Source: Halieaceae bacterium
GTDB taxonomy: Bacteria > Pseudomonadota > Gammaproteobacteria > Pseudomonadales > Halieaceae
DNA: 64,000 nt
Assembly: GCA_902547755.1 (NCBI GenBank)
Contig: CACCPA010000003.1
Location: 1-64,000, forward strand
Direction of reading: 5' to 3'
The notes under the pieces are model-generated. The model was given only the letters and a program-made list of their open reading frames with translations, had not been told where the DNA came from and searched no databases. Shown in pieces: positions 18,469-27,662 of the stretch. The position numbers and the translations under genes were made by a program. Numbering within the stretch: position 1 is the stretch's first letter; every line of letters starts with the position of its first letter.

Positions 18469-19170
18469 ATGTTGAGCCCTCTCATTATTGCGCTTGATTA
18501 CCCATCGCTCGATGAGGCTCTGGTCTGCGCACAAAAACTGGACCCAAGAAAAGTTCGGCTGAAGGTGGGTAAACAGCTTTTCACTAGCGAAGGTCCTCGA
18601 GTATTGGATGCGCTGCATGGGCTTGGCTTCGAAGTATTTCTAGATTTGAAGTTTCATGACATTCCAAACACCGTAGCCGGTGCGGTTGGCGCGGCGGCAG
18701 ACCTCGGTGTCTGGATGGTCAATGTCCACGCGTCGGGTGGCCGTCGCATGATGGAGGCTGCAGCTGAGGCCGTTGCTCAGCGAGCGAAAATACGCACGCA
18801 ACTCATTGCGGTTACGGTGCTTACCAGCATGGATGAAACAGATTTACTCGAATTGGGAATTTCCGAGACGCCGGCTAAGCGCGTTGGTCGGCTCGCTGCC
18901 TTAGCCCAATCCAGTGGCTTAGATGGTGTTGTTTGCTCTGCACAAGAAGCGGCAATGCTATCGAGACAATACGGGCCAGAGTTCGCCTTGATCACTCCTG
19001 GGATTCGCCTCCCTGAGGACTCTGCGGATGATCAGCGACGTGTGGTGACCCCATGTGACGCGATGGCAGGCGGCTCGACGTATCTTGTGATGGGCCGATC
19101 GATTACTGGAGCCGCCAACCCTGCGGCCATGGTGGATGGCATCATAGAAAAGCTTTCCTCGCCGAATTAG
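18469..19170 (+). CDS. pyrF: Orotidine 5'-phosphate decarboxylase
   Basis: PyrF decarboxylates OMP to UMP, the final step of pyrimidine synthesis. The 233-residue TIM barrel has the substrate Asp in IALDYPS, the catalytic Lys-Asp array in FLDLKFHDIPNTV, TVLTSMDE, LITPGIR and the phosphate-binding LVMGRSIT. It lies 60 bp after lapB, the neighbourhood it also has in E. coli. A 7-bp inverted repeat (19193-19208, CACTGAT/ATCAGTG) follows the gene but has no T-run. Confidence 0.97.
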   Translation: MLSPLIIALDYPSLDEALVCAQKLDPRKVRLKVGKQLFTSEGPRVLDALHGLGFEVFLDLKFHDIPNTVAGAVGAAADLGVWMVNVHASGGRRMMEAAAEAVAQRAKIRTQLIAVTVLTSMDETDLLELGISETPAKRVGRLAALAQSSGLDGVVCSAQEAAMLSRQYGPEFALITPGIRLPEDSADDQRRVVTPCDAMAGGSTYLVMGRSITGAANPAAMVDGIIEKLSSPN

Positions 19171-19269
19171 ATTAATCCGGTGTTTCAAAGGGCACTGATG
19201 AATCAGTGGAACAGCGCTTCTTCTAGGCTGATATCGAGTCGATAAGACTCATGTCATAGGAGAAGAAAC

Positions 19270-19572
19270 ATGCATTCATTCACTGGTAGCTCCCTAAAGA
19301 GTTTTCCATTCATTGGCCATTTGCTGGCCGCATTCATCATTACTTATGGGTCCATAACGGTTGCTTACGCGGCAGATACGGTCAATATCAACACAGCAAG
19401 TATCCAGGTTCTTGCCCAGGAGTTGGTTGGCGTTGGCCTCGAGCTGGCGAAACGAATTGTTGATTTCAGAGAGCGCTACGGCGAGTTCAAGTCGATAGAG
19501 GCTTTAGGTGATGTTCGTGGTATTGGTCAGAGTTTGCTTGCCAAGAACGAAGAAAAAATCGTAATTGAGTAG
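19270..19572 (+). CDS. ComEA-like helix-hairpin-helix DNA-binding protein
   Basis: A 100-residue protein with an N-terminal hydrophobic segment that could be a signal peptide (GHLLAAFIITYGSITVAYA) and a ComEA-type HhH domain. The domain starts VNINTASIQVLAQEL and runs through AKRIVDFRERYGEFKSIEALGDVRGIG. ComEA proteins bind incoming DNA in the periplasm during natural transformation; many gammaproteobacteria have such short forms. AGGAG lies 9 bp before ATG 19270. No other competence gene lies next to it. Confidence 0.85.
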   Translation: MHSFTGSSLKSFPFIGHLLAAFIITYGSITVAYAADTVNINTASIQVLAQELVGVGLELAKRIVDFRERYGEFKSIEALGDVRGIGQSLLAKNEEKIVIE

Positions 19573-19657
19573 GATTTGTCTGCAGGCAGAACGTCCGAAG
19601 GTAACTTTGTGTCACTAATCTGCTAGCATTCGCTCCGCCGATTTGGGGGACGATGGC

Positions 19658-20611
19658 ATGGACTACGACGTATTCAACGGCGATGCTGATGGCATCTGTG
19701 CGCTCATACAGTTGAGGCTTGTTGAGCCGAGACCCGATGCGACACTCGTGACCGGTGTGAAGCGCGATATTCAACTCCTTGGACGTATTCCGGATGAGGG
19801 CGTCGATCGTGTGACGGCCCTCGATATTTCTTTTGATAAAAACCGTGACGATGTTGATCGACTGTTGGCCGCGGGTGCCGATCTGTTTTTTTGTGATCAT
19901 CACTTCTCGGGGGATATTCCTGAGGCGGAAACACTGGATGCGTTGATCAGTCCCGCGCCCGAAGTGTGTACCAGTGCATTGGTCGACGGTCGCTTGCGCA
20001 GTGCCGTTACCGAGTGGGCAGTCGTGGGGTGTTTTGGCGATAACCTCGACACCACAGCCGACACCCTGATAGGTAATTTATCGTTATCGGTCGATCGCGA
20101 TGCACTCAAACAGTTGGGTATCTGCGTAAACTACAATGCCTATGGATCGCAGCCCGCTGATCTCCATTTTCACCCGGCTGATCTTTACCGACGTATGCAG
20201 CGCCATGCGTCACCCACGGCACTGTTACAGGATGATCGAGACTTATTCGAGACACTGGTTGTTGCTTATGAGACAGATATGAGCACGGCCCAGTCGGCAC
20301 CTAGGGCCGTAAATGACAACGATATCGCGGTAGTGTCACTCCCTGACGAGGCTTGGGCACGGCGGGTAAGTGGAGTGTACGGCAATGATCTGGCCAACCA
20401 GTCACCGGACAAAGCGCACGCAGTACTGACGGATATCGATGGTGGTTATTTGGTAAGCGTCAGAGCGCCTCTGAATAACCGAACAGGTGCGGATACCGTA
20501 TGCCGTCAATTTGAGACAGGGGGTGGTCGGGCCGCTGCCGCAGGCATTAATCGGCTGCCGCAAGATCAGCTCGGTCGCTTTATCGATGCTTTACGGGCGC
20601 AATATGCCTGA
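19658..20611 (+). CDS. DHH-family phosphoesterase
   Basis: A 317-residue protein of the DHH superfamily (RecJ, exopolyphosphatase and nanoRNase relatives). It has an Asp-rich N-terminal metal motif (FNGDADGICAL), ALDISFDKN, the name-giving DHH in FFCDHHF, and a C-terminal DHHA1-like segment GGGRAAAAGINRL. The start is ATG 19658 with GGGGGA 7 bp before it; the frame reaches back to a TTG at 19643. The substrate is not known: oligoribonucleotides, cyclic dinucleotide products or polyphosphate are family options. It converges with the TetR gene 12 bp away. Confidence 0.8.
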   Translation: MDYDVFNGDADGICALIQLRLVEPRPDATLVTGVKRDIQLLGRIPDEGVDRVTALDISFDKNRDDVDRLLAAGADLFFCDHHFSGDIPEAETLDALISPAPEVCTSALVDGRLRSAVTEWAVVGCFGDNLDTTADTLIGNLSLSVDRDALKQLGICVNYNAYGSQPADLHFHPADLYRRMQRHASPTALLQDDRDLFETLVVAYETDMSTAQSAPRAVNDNDIAVVSLPDEAWARRVSGVYGNDLANQSPDKAHAVLTDIDGGYLVSVRAPLNNRTGADTVCRQFETGGGRAAAAGINRLPQDQLGRFIDALRAQYA

Positions 20612-20623
20612 AGTTCTCCACCA

Positions 20624-21295
20624 CTAGGACTGAGAGAGTTTCGTTTCAATGCGGGACAGCGCCTGCATGATCTCGGAGGCGTCCAGTCCGCTCGGGTTGT
20701 CAGCCTGCGATGAAGGGCGGTACTGCTCGAAGAGTCGCATCAGATGATCAATGACCGATGGATCGAAGCCTTGATCTCTTAGCACCAGGGTTCGGGCGGA
20801 GTGTTCCAGTGTTCCATAGAACACATCTCGAATTTGCCAGATTGCCGTGTCGGCACTGAACTCCCTTAGATCGATACCGCGTTGCATGATGGCGTCGAAA
20901 ACCCGCACATATTCCCGGATTTGAGGTAGCTGACGGCCGGGCTCCCCATGGCGCATTCGGGCGCGCGAGGTAATCTCAACGATCTTGAAGTCATCGATCA
21001 ACGATTGCAGGTGATAACTGGCTAACTCATGAAGCTGTTGGCTGACACTAGCACCTTCCGATATGGCTGCAATTGCACCCTTGGTCAACTCTCGCCAAAA
21101 ACGATCCACGACGGCCTCGAGAAGCTCGTGTTTATTTTTGTAGTAAAGGTAGACCGTGCCTTCAGCGACGTCTGCACGTCGCGCAATCTCAGCCATGCGT
21201 GCACCATCGACACCTGATTCACTGAAGACAGTGGTTGCTGCGGCCAAGATGGCGTCTTCTCGTGCTTCCAATCGTTGTCGTTGCGTATCTGCCAT
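20624..21295 (-). CDS. TetR/AcrR-family transcriptional regulator
   Basis: A 223-residue TetR regulator. The N-terminal helix-turn-helix reads ILAAATTVFSESGVDGARMAEIARRADVAEGTVYLYY; the C-terminal two thirds is the ligand-binding and dimerisation domain. It is transcribed away from the AtuA-led operon, and palindromic DNA overlaps the presumed transcription start of that operon. The likely role is repression relieved by an acyl-CoA or a branched substrate, by analogy with regulators of fatty-acid and terpene catabolism. The ligand is not known. Confidence 0.88.
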   Translation of the reverse strand: MADTQRQRLEAREDAILAAATTVFSESGVDGARMAEIARRADVAEGTVYLYYKNKHELLEAVVDRFWRELTKGAIAAISEGASVSQQLHELASYHLQSLIDDFKIVEITSRARMRHGEPGRQLPQIREYVRVFDAIMQRGIDLREFSADTAIWQIRDVFYGTLEHSARTLVLRDQGFDPSVIDHLMRLFEQYRPSSQADNPSGLDASEIMQALSRIETKLSQS

Positions 21296-21346
21296 GTTCT
21301 CTCTGGTACCCGATGCTCATCCGATGCGATTTAACGAGCTTATGTC

Positions 21347-21375
21347 TTGAAGCCATTTTTTGTTGCGCCTATAGT
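21347..21375 (+). promoter_or_regulatory. Sigma70-type promoter of the AtuA operon
   Basis: TTGAAG (21347-21352), a 17-bp spacer and TATAGT (21370-21375). Transcription would begin near 21382, inside the palindromic operator-like DNA. This leaves only about 15 nt before ATG 21397 and about 66 nt before the preferred GTG 21448. Confidence 0.6.
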
Positions 21376-21376
21376 C

Positions 21377-21401
21377 ATGAGTGTGCCTCATTATAAATGA
21401 G
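21377..21401. promoter_or_regulatory. Overlapping palindromes, probable TetR operator
   Basis: Two inverted repeats share an arm: ATGAG-N5-CTCAT (21377-21391) and CTCATT-ATA-AATGAG (21387-21401). They lie just downstream of the -10 box in the divergent region between the TetR gene and the AtuA-family gene, the expected place for a repressor site. Confidence 0.6.
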
Positions 21402-21447
21402 TCGTAATCATTTTTATGCCAGTCATGTTGATGAAAAGGGCGCTACG

Positions 21448-23241
21448 GTGAATAACAAAACAATCAAGATAGGTGGGGCCACGGGTTTCTGGGGTGAGAC
21501 TGACATGGCTATGTCCCAGTTCTTCGCCGAGGGCGACCTCGACTACATTGTCTTTGATTATCTGGCCGAGATAACCATGTCGATTTTAGCTAGGGCGCGT
21601 GCCTCTGACCCGACCCTCGGTTATGCCACTGATTTTGTATCAGCGATGGTCAAACCGAACTTACAGCGGATCGCCGACTCGGGAGTGAAGTTAATCAGCA
21701 ACGCCGGTGGCGTTAATCCGGAGGCCTGTGGCAGCGCGCTACGAGAAGCCATTGCGGCTGAGGGTCTCGAGTTAAAAGTGGTAGTTGTGACGGGTGACGA
21801 TGTACTAGGTCAACTCGATGGTATCAAAGCATCAGGTGGTGCCGAGATGTTCTCGGGCGAGGTATTTCCACCAATAGACAAGGTGGCCAGCGCGAACGCC
21901 TACATTGGCGCCTTTCCTATCGCAGCAGCGCTTACCGCTGGCGCCGACATCGTTGTAACGGGTCGATGTGTGGACAGCGCGGTTACACTCGGCGCCTGTA
22001 TCTACGAGTTTGGTTGGTCGGCTGATGAGCTGGATAAGTTATCGGCTGGTTCAGCCATAGGCCACTTGATCGAATGCGGCCCGCAAGCGACCGGCGGCAA
22101 CTTTACTGACTGGGAAGTGGTGGCGGATTCGCTTCACAACGTGGGCTACCCCATTGCCGAGGTCTCGCCTGACGGGTCCTGTGATATCTACAAGCCTAAA
22201 GACACGGGTGGCATTGTTAATCGTGGCACTGTGGCAGAGCAGCTTCTCTATGAGATCGGTGATCCTGCGGCCTACATATTGCCTGATGTTGTCTGTGACT
22301 TTACGCAAATTAATCTCGAGGAAGTGGCAGATAACCGTGTGCGCGTATCGGGCGCCCGTGGACGCGGTGTTCCTTCGACTTATAAGACGAGCATGACCTG
22401 GGCGGATGGCTGGCGCGCAGGCACAACCTTCTGGTGCATTGGTCGCCGTGCCGCGGATAAAGCCCGCATTTTTGCGGAAGAGGCACTCATGCGGACGCGC
22501 AAGAAGATTCGCGCTATGGGTGGACAGGACTTCGATGACGTTGCCATCGACATTATTGGTGAGGAGAGCTTCTGGGGTTCACATGCATCTTCGGGCAGTA
22601 GTCGTGAAGTTACTTTGAAAGTGGCATGCCGCCATCAGGATGCCCGTGCTGTAGGCCTGCTCCTTCGAGAGCTATCGGGCGTGGCGCTCGGAGCACCGGC
22701 GGGAATGGCGTTTTTTGCGGGTGCGCGTGCCAAACCGTCGCCCGTCATTCGTCTGTTTTCTGTTTTGGTCGACAAGTCGACGCTGGATTTGGAACTCGTT
22801 GATGAGTCTGGGGCACAAGCGTTTCAACCGCCAACCACGAACGATGAGATCGCGGCATTTGAAGAACCCGCAATTCCCGAGGCAGATCCGGAATTGGGAG
22901 CGCTTATCGAAGTACCGCTTGAGGAGCTGGCCTGGGGACGCTCTGGCGATAAGGGCGATAAGGCCAACATAGGTATTATTGCACGGAAGCCCGAGTACTT
23001 GCCGTGGATAGCCGCGAAATTAACAGCTGATTACGTCGGTGATCGATTTGCGCACTTTATGACGTCGCGAGGCATTGACCGTTACTACATGCCCGGTTTG
23101 CCGGCGTTAAATTTTCTACTTCACAATGCATTGGGTGGTGGCGGCATAGCGAGTCTGAGAAATGACCCTCAGGCAAAAGCGTATGCCCAGGTCCTGCTCG
23201 ATACCCCGATTGCGATTCCACAACAACTTTTGGAGGCCTGA
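21448..23241 (+). CDS. Acyclic terpene utilization AtuA-family protein
   Basis: A 597-residue AtuA-family protein. The long N-terminal domain contains KIGGATGFWGE, YLAEITMSIL and SNAGGVNPEACG. A short C-terminal AtuA-like ferredoxin-fold domain follows, from about LAWGRSGDKGDKANIGII to the end. AtuA is needed for growth on citronellol-type terpenes in Pseudomonas, but its reaction has not been established to my knowledge. I prefer GTG 21448 because AAGGG lies 7 bp before it and the family starts just before KTIKIGG; ATG 21397 is an alternative. It leads the operon to about 30335. Confidence 0.85.
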   Translation: MNNKTIKIGGATGFWGETDMAMSQFFAEGDLDYIVFDYLAEITMSILARARASDPTLGYATDFVSAMVKPNLQRIADSGVKLISNAGGVNPEACGSALREAIAAEGLELKVVVVTGDDVLGQLDGIKASGGAEMFSGEVFPPIDKVASANAYIGAFPIAAALTAGADIVVTGRCVDSAVTLGACIYEFGWSADELDKLSAGSAIGHLIECGPQATGGNFTDWEVVADSLHNVGYPIAEVSPDGSCDIYKPKDTGGIVNRGTVAEQLLYEIGDPAAYILPDVVCDFTQINLEEVADNRVRVSGARGRGVPSTYKTSMTWADGWRAGTTFWCIGRRAADKARIFAEEALMRTRKKIRAMGGQDFDDVAIDIIGEESFWGSHASSGSSREVTLKVACRHQDARAVGLLLRELSGVALGAPAGMAFFAGARAKPSPVIRLFSVLVDKSTLDLELVDESGAQAFQPPTTNDEIAAFEEPAIPEADPELGALIEVPLEELAWGRSGDKGDKANIGIIARKPEYLPWIAAKLTADYVGDRFAHFMTSRGIDRYYMPGLPALNFLLHNALGGGGIASLRNDPQAKAYAQVLLDTPIAIPQQLLEA

Positions 23242-23242
23242 T

Positions 23243-24865
23243 ATGGCAGTGCTTTCGTCGACTGTTCAGCCCGCAAGCGACAGTTTCACGGAAAACAGAT
23301 CCAGTATGTTCGAGCTCATCGACCATTGGCGATCTCTCGAGCAACGCACCATTGATGCGTCGAATAAGCGCCTGAAAACCTTTAGGGCAAGGGGGCAATT
23401 GTCACCTCGCGAGCGCTTGGAGCGGTTGTTGGATCCGGGCATGCCATTCCTGCAGATGCATTCCATGGCGAACTACTGCGTTGAGAATCCTGATCGTGAA
23501 ACAAGTGTCCCGGGCGCTTCGGTCATTGTGGGGGTTGGGTTTGTTGAGGGTGTTCGGTGCATGATCTGGGTCGATGATTCGGGTATCTCGGCGGGTGCCG
23601 CGACCGAATCGACCGGATTCGTATCGACGTCCATTCTTGAGATGTGCATGCGTCAGAAACTTCCGGTCATCCACTTAGTGGAGTCCGCTGGCGCCAACTT
23701 GCTGAAGTACAAGGTGGAGTTGTGGTCGCGCTTCGGCAACGTATTTCGCGATCTCGCGCGATTGTCCGCAGCTGGCATTCCTACCATGGTCGTGCTGCAC
23801 GGCGGTTCAACAGCGGGCGGAGCGTATATGCCCGGCATGTCCGACTACGTTATTGGCGTAAAGGAAAACGGCATGGCTGCGCTGGGTGGGGCCGCGCTCG
23901 TAAAGGCCGCGACGGGTGAAGAAGCGGACGATCGCGAGTTAGGCGGTACCGAAATGCACTCGAGTGTCTCGGGCGTTGTCGAATACCTGGTTGAGGATGA
24001 CGCACACGGCATTCTCAAAGCGCGTGAGGTCATGAAGAGCATCGACTGGAATAAGCGAGTTACCACGGTGGTCCGACGACCTTATGAGCGCCCACGTTTC
24101 CCAGCCGAAGAACTCGCGGGCGCTATCCCCGTCGATCCAAAAGTGCCCTATGACTTCCGTGAAGTGTTGGCGCGCATTGTCGATGATTCCTCGGTCGAAG
24201 AGTTCAAGTCACGCTACGGTGTCTCTACCGTTTGCGGCTATGCATCCATCACCGGCATCAGCTTTGGCTTCATTGGTAACAACGGTCCCATTGATCCCAA
24301 TGGTGCCACGAAGGCGGCGCAATTTATCCAGCTCTGTGATGCTGCAGATATGCCTATCCTGTTTTTCAACAACACCACCGGATACATGGTGGGCACAGAG
24401 TACGAGCAAGCGGGCATGATCAAGCACGGCTCGAAGATGATTCAGGCAGTATCTAATGCCCGTGTCCCCAAGATTTCGCTCTACATCGGTGCCAGTTTTG
24501 GCGCCGGTAACTACGGCATGTGCGGCTGGTCCTATCAGCCGGATTTCCTGTTTGCTTGGCCCAATGCGCGCACAGGTGTCATGGCAGGGCAAAGCGCCGC
24601 AGACACCATGTCGGAGGTGGCGCGTGTCGGTGCTGCGAGAAAAGGTCAGGAGGTGCCCGAGGAGATGCTCGAGCAGCAAGCGGCGGCCATCAGAGCCCAC
24701 TTTGACGCGCAGGAAGACGCCTTCTACACCTCAGGCCGCGTCCTCGATCACGGCATTATTGATCCGCGCGATACGCGAAAAGTCTTGGCTTTCTGTCTCG
24801 AGACCGCACTAGAGGCTCGTCTGCGTGAAACACGGCCGAATGCATTCGGCGTAGCGAGGATGTAA
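23243..24865 (+). CDS. Acyl-CoA carboxylase, carboxyltransferase (beta) subunit
   Basis: A 540-residue carboxyltransferase of the propionyl/methylcrotonyl/geranyl-CoA carboxylase family; it moves CO2 from biotin to an acyl-CoA. Visible are the N-terminal RARGQLSPRERLERLLDPG, VESAGANL, the oxyanion segments GGSTAGGAYMPGMSDY and NNTTGYMVG, and GNYGMCGWSY. The gene begins 1 bp after the AtuA stop with TTTGGAGG as ribosome-binding site. With the alpha subunit at 25674 it makes a full enzyme. Methylcrotonyl-CoA (LiuB-like) or geranyl-CoA (AtuC-like) specificity cannot be decided by eye; the AtuA neighbour favours a branched enoyl-CoA. Confidence 0.9.
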   Translation: MAVLSSTVQPASDSFTENRSSMFELIDHWRSLEQRTIDASNKRLKTFRARGQLSPRERLERLLDPGMPFLQMHSMANYCVENPDRETSVPGASVIVGVGFVEGVRCMIWVDDSGISAGAATESTGFVSTSILEMCMRQKLPVIHLVESAGANLLKYKVELWSRFGNVFRDLARLSAAGIPTMVVLHGGSTAGGAYMPGMSDYVIGVKENGMAALGGAALVKAATGEEADDRELGGTEMHSSVSGVVEYLVEDDAHGILKAREVMKSIDWNKRVTTVVRRPYERPRFPAEELAGAIPVDPKVPYDFREVLARIVDDSSVEEFKSRYGVSTVCGYASITGISFGFIGNNGPIDPNGATKAAQFIQLCDAADMPILFFNNTTGYMVGTEYEQAGMIKHGSKMIQAVSNARVPKISLYIGASFGAGNYGMCGWSYQPDFLFAWPNARTGVMAGQSAADTMSEVARVGAARKGQEVPEEMLEQQAAAIRAHFDAQEDAFYTSGRVLDHGIIDPRDTRKVLAFCLETALEARLRETRPNAFGVARM

Positions 24866-24867
24866 GT

Positions 24868-25671
24868 ATGGCGACACTACCTGAAACAAAGACACTGGCC
24901 CTAGATCTAGAGCAAGGCTGGCTAACGGTTTGGTTCAATCAGCCCGAGCGTCGCAACCCGTTGACGGATAAAGCCGTAGAGGACTTGGCATTGGTCATCG
25001 ATACCATCAAGGACCAGCGCGATATTCGCGGTATGACGATTCGTGGCAAAGGTGGGTTCTTTTGTGCCGGCGGTGACTTAAAGGGTTTTAATGCCATGGC
25101 CAGCGGTGCGACCGAGGAATCGATGCGGATGAGCCGTCGCATCGGGCACGTCCTTGCGGAGCTCAATGCGCTGCCCCAGGTCACGGTTGCCGTGATCGAA
25201 GGTGCGGCGATGGCTGGTGGTTTGGGCGTTGCCTGTTGTTGCGACGTCACTATCGGCATGAGCGACGCGAAGTTTGGTTTCTCAGAGACACGTATCGGTA
25301 TCACGCCGGCGCAAATTGCGTGTTACGTGTTGCAGAAGTGCGGGTATTCAACCGGTCGTCGCTTAATGGTGACGGCTGCTCGCTTTAAGGGTGATGAAGC
25401 AGCCCGATTTGGGGTTCTTGATTTTGTGGCAGAGGACGCCGACGCCTTGGCGAACCTTGAGACCAAAGTGAAACGCGATGTATTGGAGTGTGCTCCCGGC
25501 GCAGTGGCGGCCTGTAAAGCGCTGATTATTGGTATGCCTGCGACACCCGATAGCGAAAAGGTGGAGTTTGCCGCCGTGAACTTCAGCGGTTGTCTTCAAG
25601 GTGAAGAGGGGAAGGAAGGCGTTGCCTCCTTTGTCGAGAAACGCAAACCCAACTGGCACACGGAGATTTAA
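24868..25671 (+). CDS. Enoyl-CoA hydratase/isomerase (AtuE/LiuC-like position)
   Basis: A 267-residue crotonase-fold enzyme. The first oxyanion-hole segment is GKGGFFCAGGDLKGF, the second IEGAAMAGGLGVACCCDV, followed by FGFSETRIGITPAQIA. It sits between the two carboxylase subunits, exactly where atuE and liuC sit. The expected role is hydration of a glutaconyl-CoA product of the carboxylase, for example isohexenyl-glutaconyl-CoA or methylglutaconyl-CoA. The substrate is inferred from position only. Confidence 0.88.
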   Translation: MATLPETKTLALDLEQGWLTVWFNQPERRNPLTDKAVEDLALVIDTIKDQRDIRGMTIRGKGGFFCAGGDLKGFNAMASGATEESMRMSRRIGHVLAELNALPQVTVAVIEGAAMAGGLGVACCCDVTIGMSDAKFGFSETRIGITPAQIACYVLQKCGYSTGRRLMVTAARFKGDEAARFGVLDFVAEDADALANLETKVKRDVLECAPGAVAACKALIIGMPATPDSEKVEFAAVNFSGCLQGEEGKEGVASFVEKRKPNWHTEI

Positions 25672-25673
25672 GT

Positions 25674-27662
25674 ATGAAGGCACTAACGACGTTATTAGTG
25701 GCTAATCGCGGTGAAATTGCCGTTCGGGTGATACGTACGGCCAAGGCTATGGGTCTAAAAACGGTGGCTGTCTACTCTGAAGCGGATGCCAATGCACAGC
25801 ACATAAGGGAGGCTGATCAGTCGGTCTGCATTGGGCCAGCTCCCGTGGCAGATTCCTATTTGCAGTTGGACGCCATTCTGGATGCGGCAGAGCGCACGGG
25901 TGCTGATTGTATTCACCCCGGTTACGGTTTTCTCTCTGAAAACCAAGCCTTTGCTTCGGCTTGCGAAGCCAAAGGTATTGAATTTATCGGCCCGCCCAAC
26001 GCCGCCATCGAAGTCATGGGAGACAAAGCCAGGGCTAAGCGCGCCATGATCGAGGCCGGTGTTCCCTGTGTCCCCGGGTATCAGGGCGACGACCAGAAGG
26101 TGAACACCCTTGTGGCCGAGGCTGAAAAAATTGGACTGCCGGTCATGGTTAAAGCGGCAGCTGGCGGTGGCGGTCGCGGTATGCGTCTTGTCCACGAGGT
26201 GAGCGAACTCGAAACCGCCATCGATATGGCGCAATCCGAAGCCAAGAACGCCTTTGGTTCGAGCGAGCTGATTATTGAAAAGGCGGTCATGCGACCGCGG
26301 CACGTCGAGATTCAGGTGTTTGCTGATAAGGCGGGTAATACGGTCTATCTGGGTGAGCGAGATTGCTCTATCCAGCGCCGGCATCAGAAGGTGGTCGAGG
26401 AAGCGCCATGCCCCGTCATGACGCCTGAACTGCGTGAGGCAATGGGTAAGTCAGCAGTCGAGGCCGCCAAGGCCGTGAATTATGTCGGCGCAGGCACGGT
26501 CGAATTCTTACTGGACGAAGCAGGAGAATTTTATTTCCTCGAAATGAACACGCGGCTTCAGGTTGAACACCCTGTGACCGAAATGGTGACAGGATACGAT
26601 CTTGTTGAGTGGCAGATTCGGGTTGCGCGAGGGGAAGACCTGCCCGCAGAGCAGGAAGACATTGAACTATTTGGACACGCCATTGAGGTTCGTTTGTACG
26701 CGGAAGATCCGGCGTCAGGATTTTTACCCAGTACCGGTGCTATTAAGTTATTTACACAGCCGAAGGGAGCAGGCATCAGAGTGGATGCTGGCGTGGAGAC
26801 GGGAGATGAAGTCACCCCGTTTTACGATGCGATGGTGGCCAAATTGATTACCTTTGGCGATACGCGAGAGGACGCGCGCCTGAAAATGAAGAGTGCGCTC
26901 CAGGGCACGGCTTTATTTGGTCCGGAAAACAATCGAGACTTTTTGATTGATGTGATGGACAGAGATGAATTCATTTCTGGTGCGGCAACCACGGCGTTTA
27001 TTGCCGATAACTACGGTGATGCGTTTACACCGGCTGAGGTGAGTAGCGCTGATCTGGCGAGCGCAGGTGCGATACAGCATGTCTTGGCCATGGAAACCCA
27101 TCACAGCCAGTCGGCTTCGGTAAACGAGGAGTTGCTCGACTGGGTTTCAATGGGGCGCGTGACAGATACGAAGTCATACGACGTGGTCGAGGACGCTTGC
27201 GAGGTGCTCGTCGTACCACTCAATGCAGGTGAGTACGAGGTGTCCGTTGGCGCTGATGGTCATCATCTGGTGGTGACAGATATTGATGACAACGCAATGA
27301 CTTTAGAGGTTGACGGACTCTCCAAACGCTATCACTACCACCCGGAGGCTCCCGCGACGCTTTATCTCGCTTCCGACTCACTTTCAATGATGCTCGCGGA
27401 CAACACGCGTATTCCGCCTGAGGCAGAAGAGGCGGCCGGTGGCGGTACGATCACGGCGCCGATGCACGGGCAGCTGTTATCAATCGATGTGGCAGCGGGT
27501 GATGCGGTCACAAAAGGCCAGCGCATTGCGGTTCTCGAAGCTATGAAAATGCAACATGAGCTCATTGCACCCGGCGACGGCGCTGTCGTAGATGTGATGG
27601 CGGTGGCCGGTAAGCAGATAGGTGCAGGTGACCTCATCATGATGTTGGAGCTAGAGGAATGA
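25674..27662 (+). CDS. Acyl-CoA carboxylase, biotin carboxylase / carrier (alpha) subunit
   Basis: A 662-residue protein with a biotin carboxylase N-terminal domain (ANRGEIAVRVIRTAKAMG), ATP-grasp (KAAAGGGGRGMRLV; EMNTRLQVEHPVTE) and a C-terminal carrier domain. The carrier carries the biotinylated lysine in LEAMKMQHEL, about 35 residues from the end. This is the LiuD/AtuF/MccA layout. It begins 2 bp after the hydratase gene and overlaps the next gene by 4 bp (ATGA). Confidence 0.93.
   Translation: MKALTTLLVANRGEIAVRVIRTAKAMGLKTVAVYSEADANAQHIREADQSVCIGPAPVADSYLQLDAILDAAERTGADCIHPGYGFLSENQAFASACEAKGIEFIGPPNAAIEVMGDKARAKRAMIEAGVPCVPGYQGDDQKVNTLVAEAEKIGLPVMVKAAAGGGGRGMRLVHEVSELETAIDMAQSEAKNAFGSSELIIEKAVMRPRHVEIQVFADKAGNTVYLGERDCSIQRRHQKVVEEAPCPVMTPELREAMGKSAVEAAKAVNYVGAGTVEFLLDEAGEFYFLEMNTRLQVEHPVTEMVTGYDLVEWQIRVARGEDLPAEQEDIELFGHAIEVRLYAEDPASGFLPSTGAIKLFTQPKGAGIRVDAGVETGDEVTPFYDAMVAKLITFGDTREDARLKMKSALQGTALFGPENNRDFLIDVMDRDEFISGAATTAFIADNYGDAFTPAEVSSADLASAGAIQHVLAMETHHSQSASVNEELLDWVSMGRVTDTKSYDVVEDACEVLVVPLNAGEYEVSVGADGHHLVVTDIDDNAMTLEVDGLSKRYHYHPEAPATLYLASDSLSMMLADNTRIPPEAEEAAGGGTITAPMHGQLLSIDVAAGDAVTKGQRIAVLEAMKMQHELIAPGDGAVVDVMAVAGKQIGAGDLIMMLELEE

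Noticed and set aside
25755-26384. 209-codon minus-strand frame inside the biotin carboxylase gene
   Set aside because: Antisense to conserved ATP-grasp coding sequence, with no ribosome-binding site or family motif.
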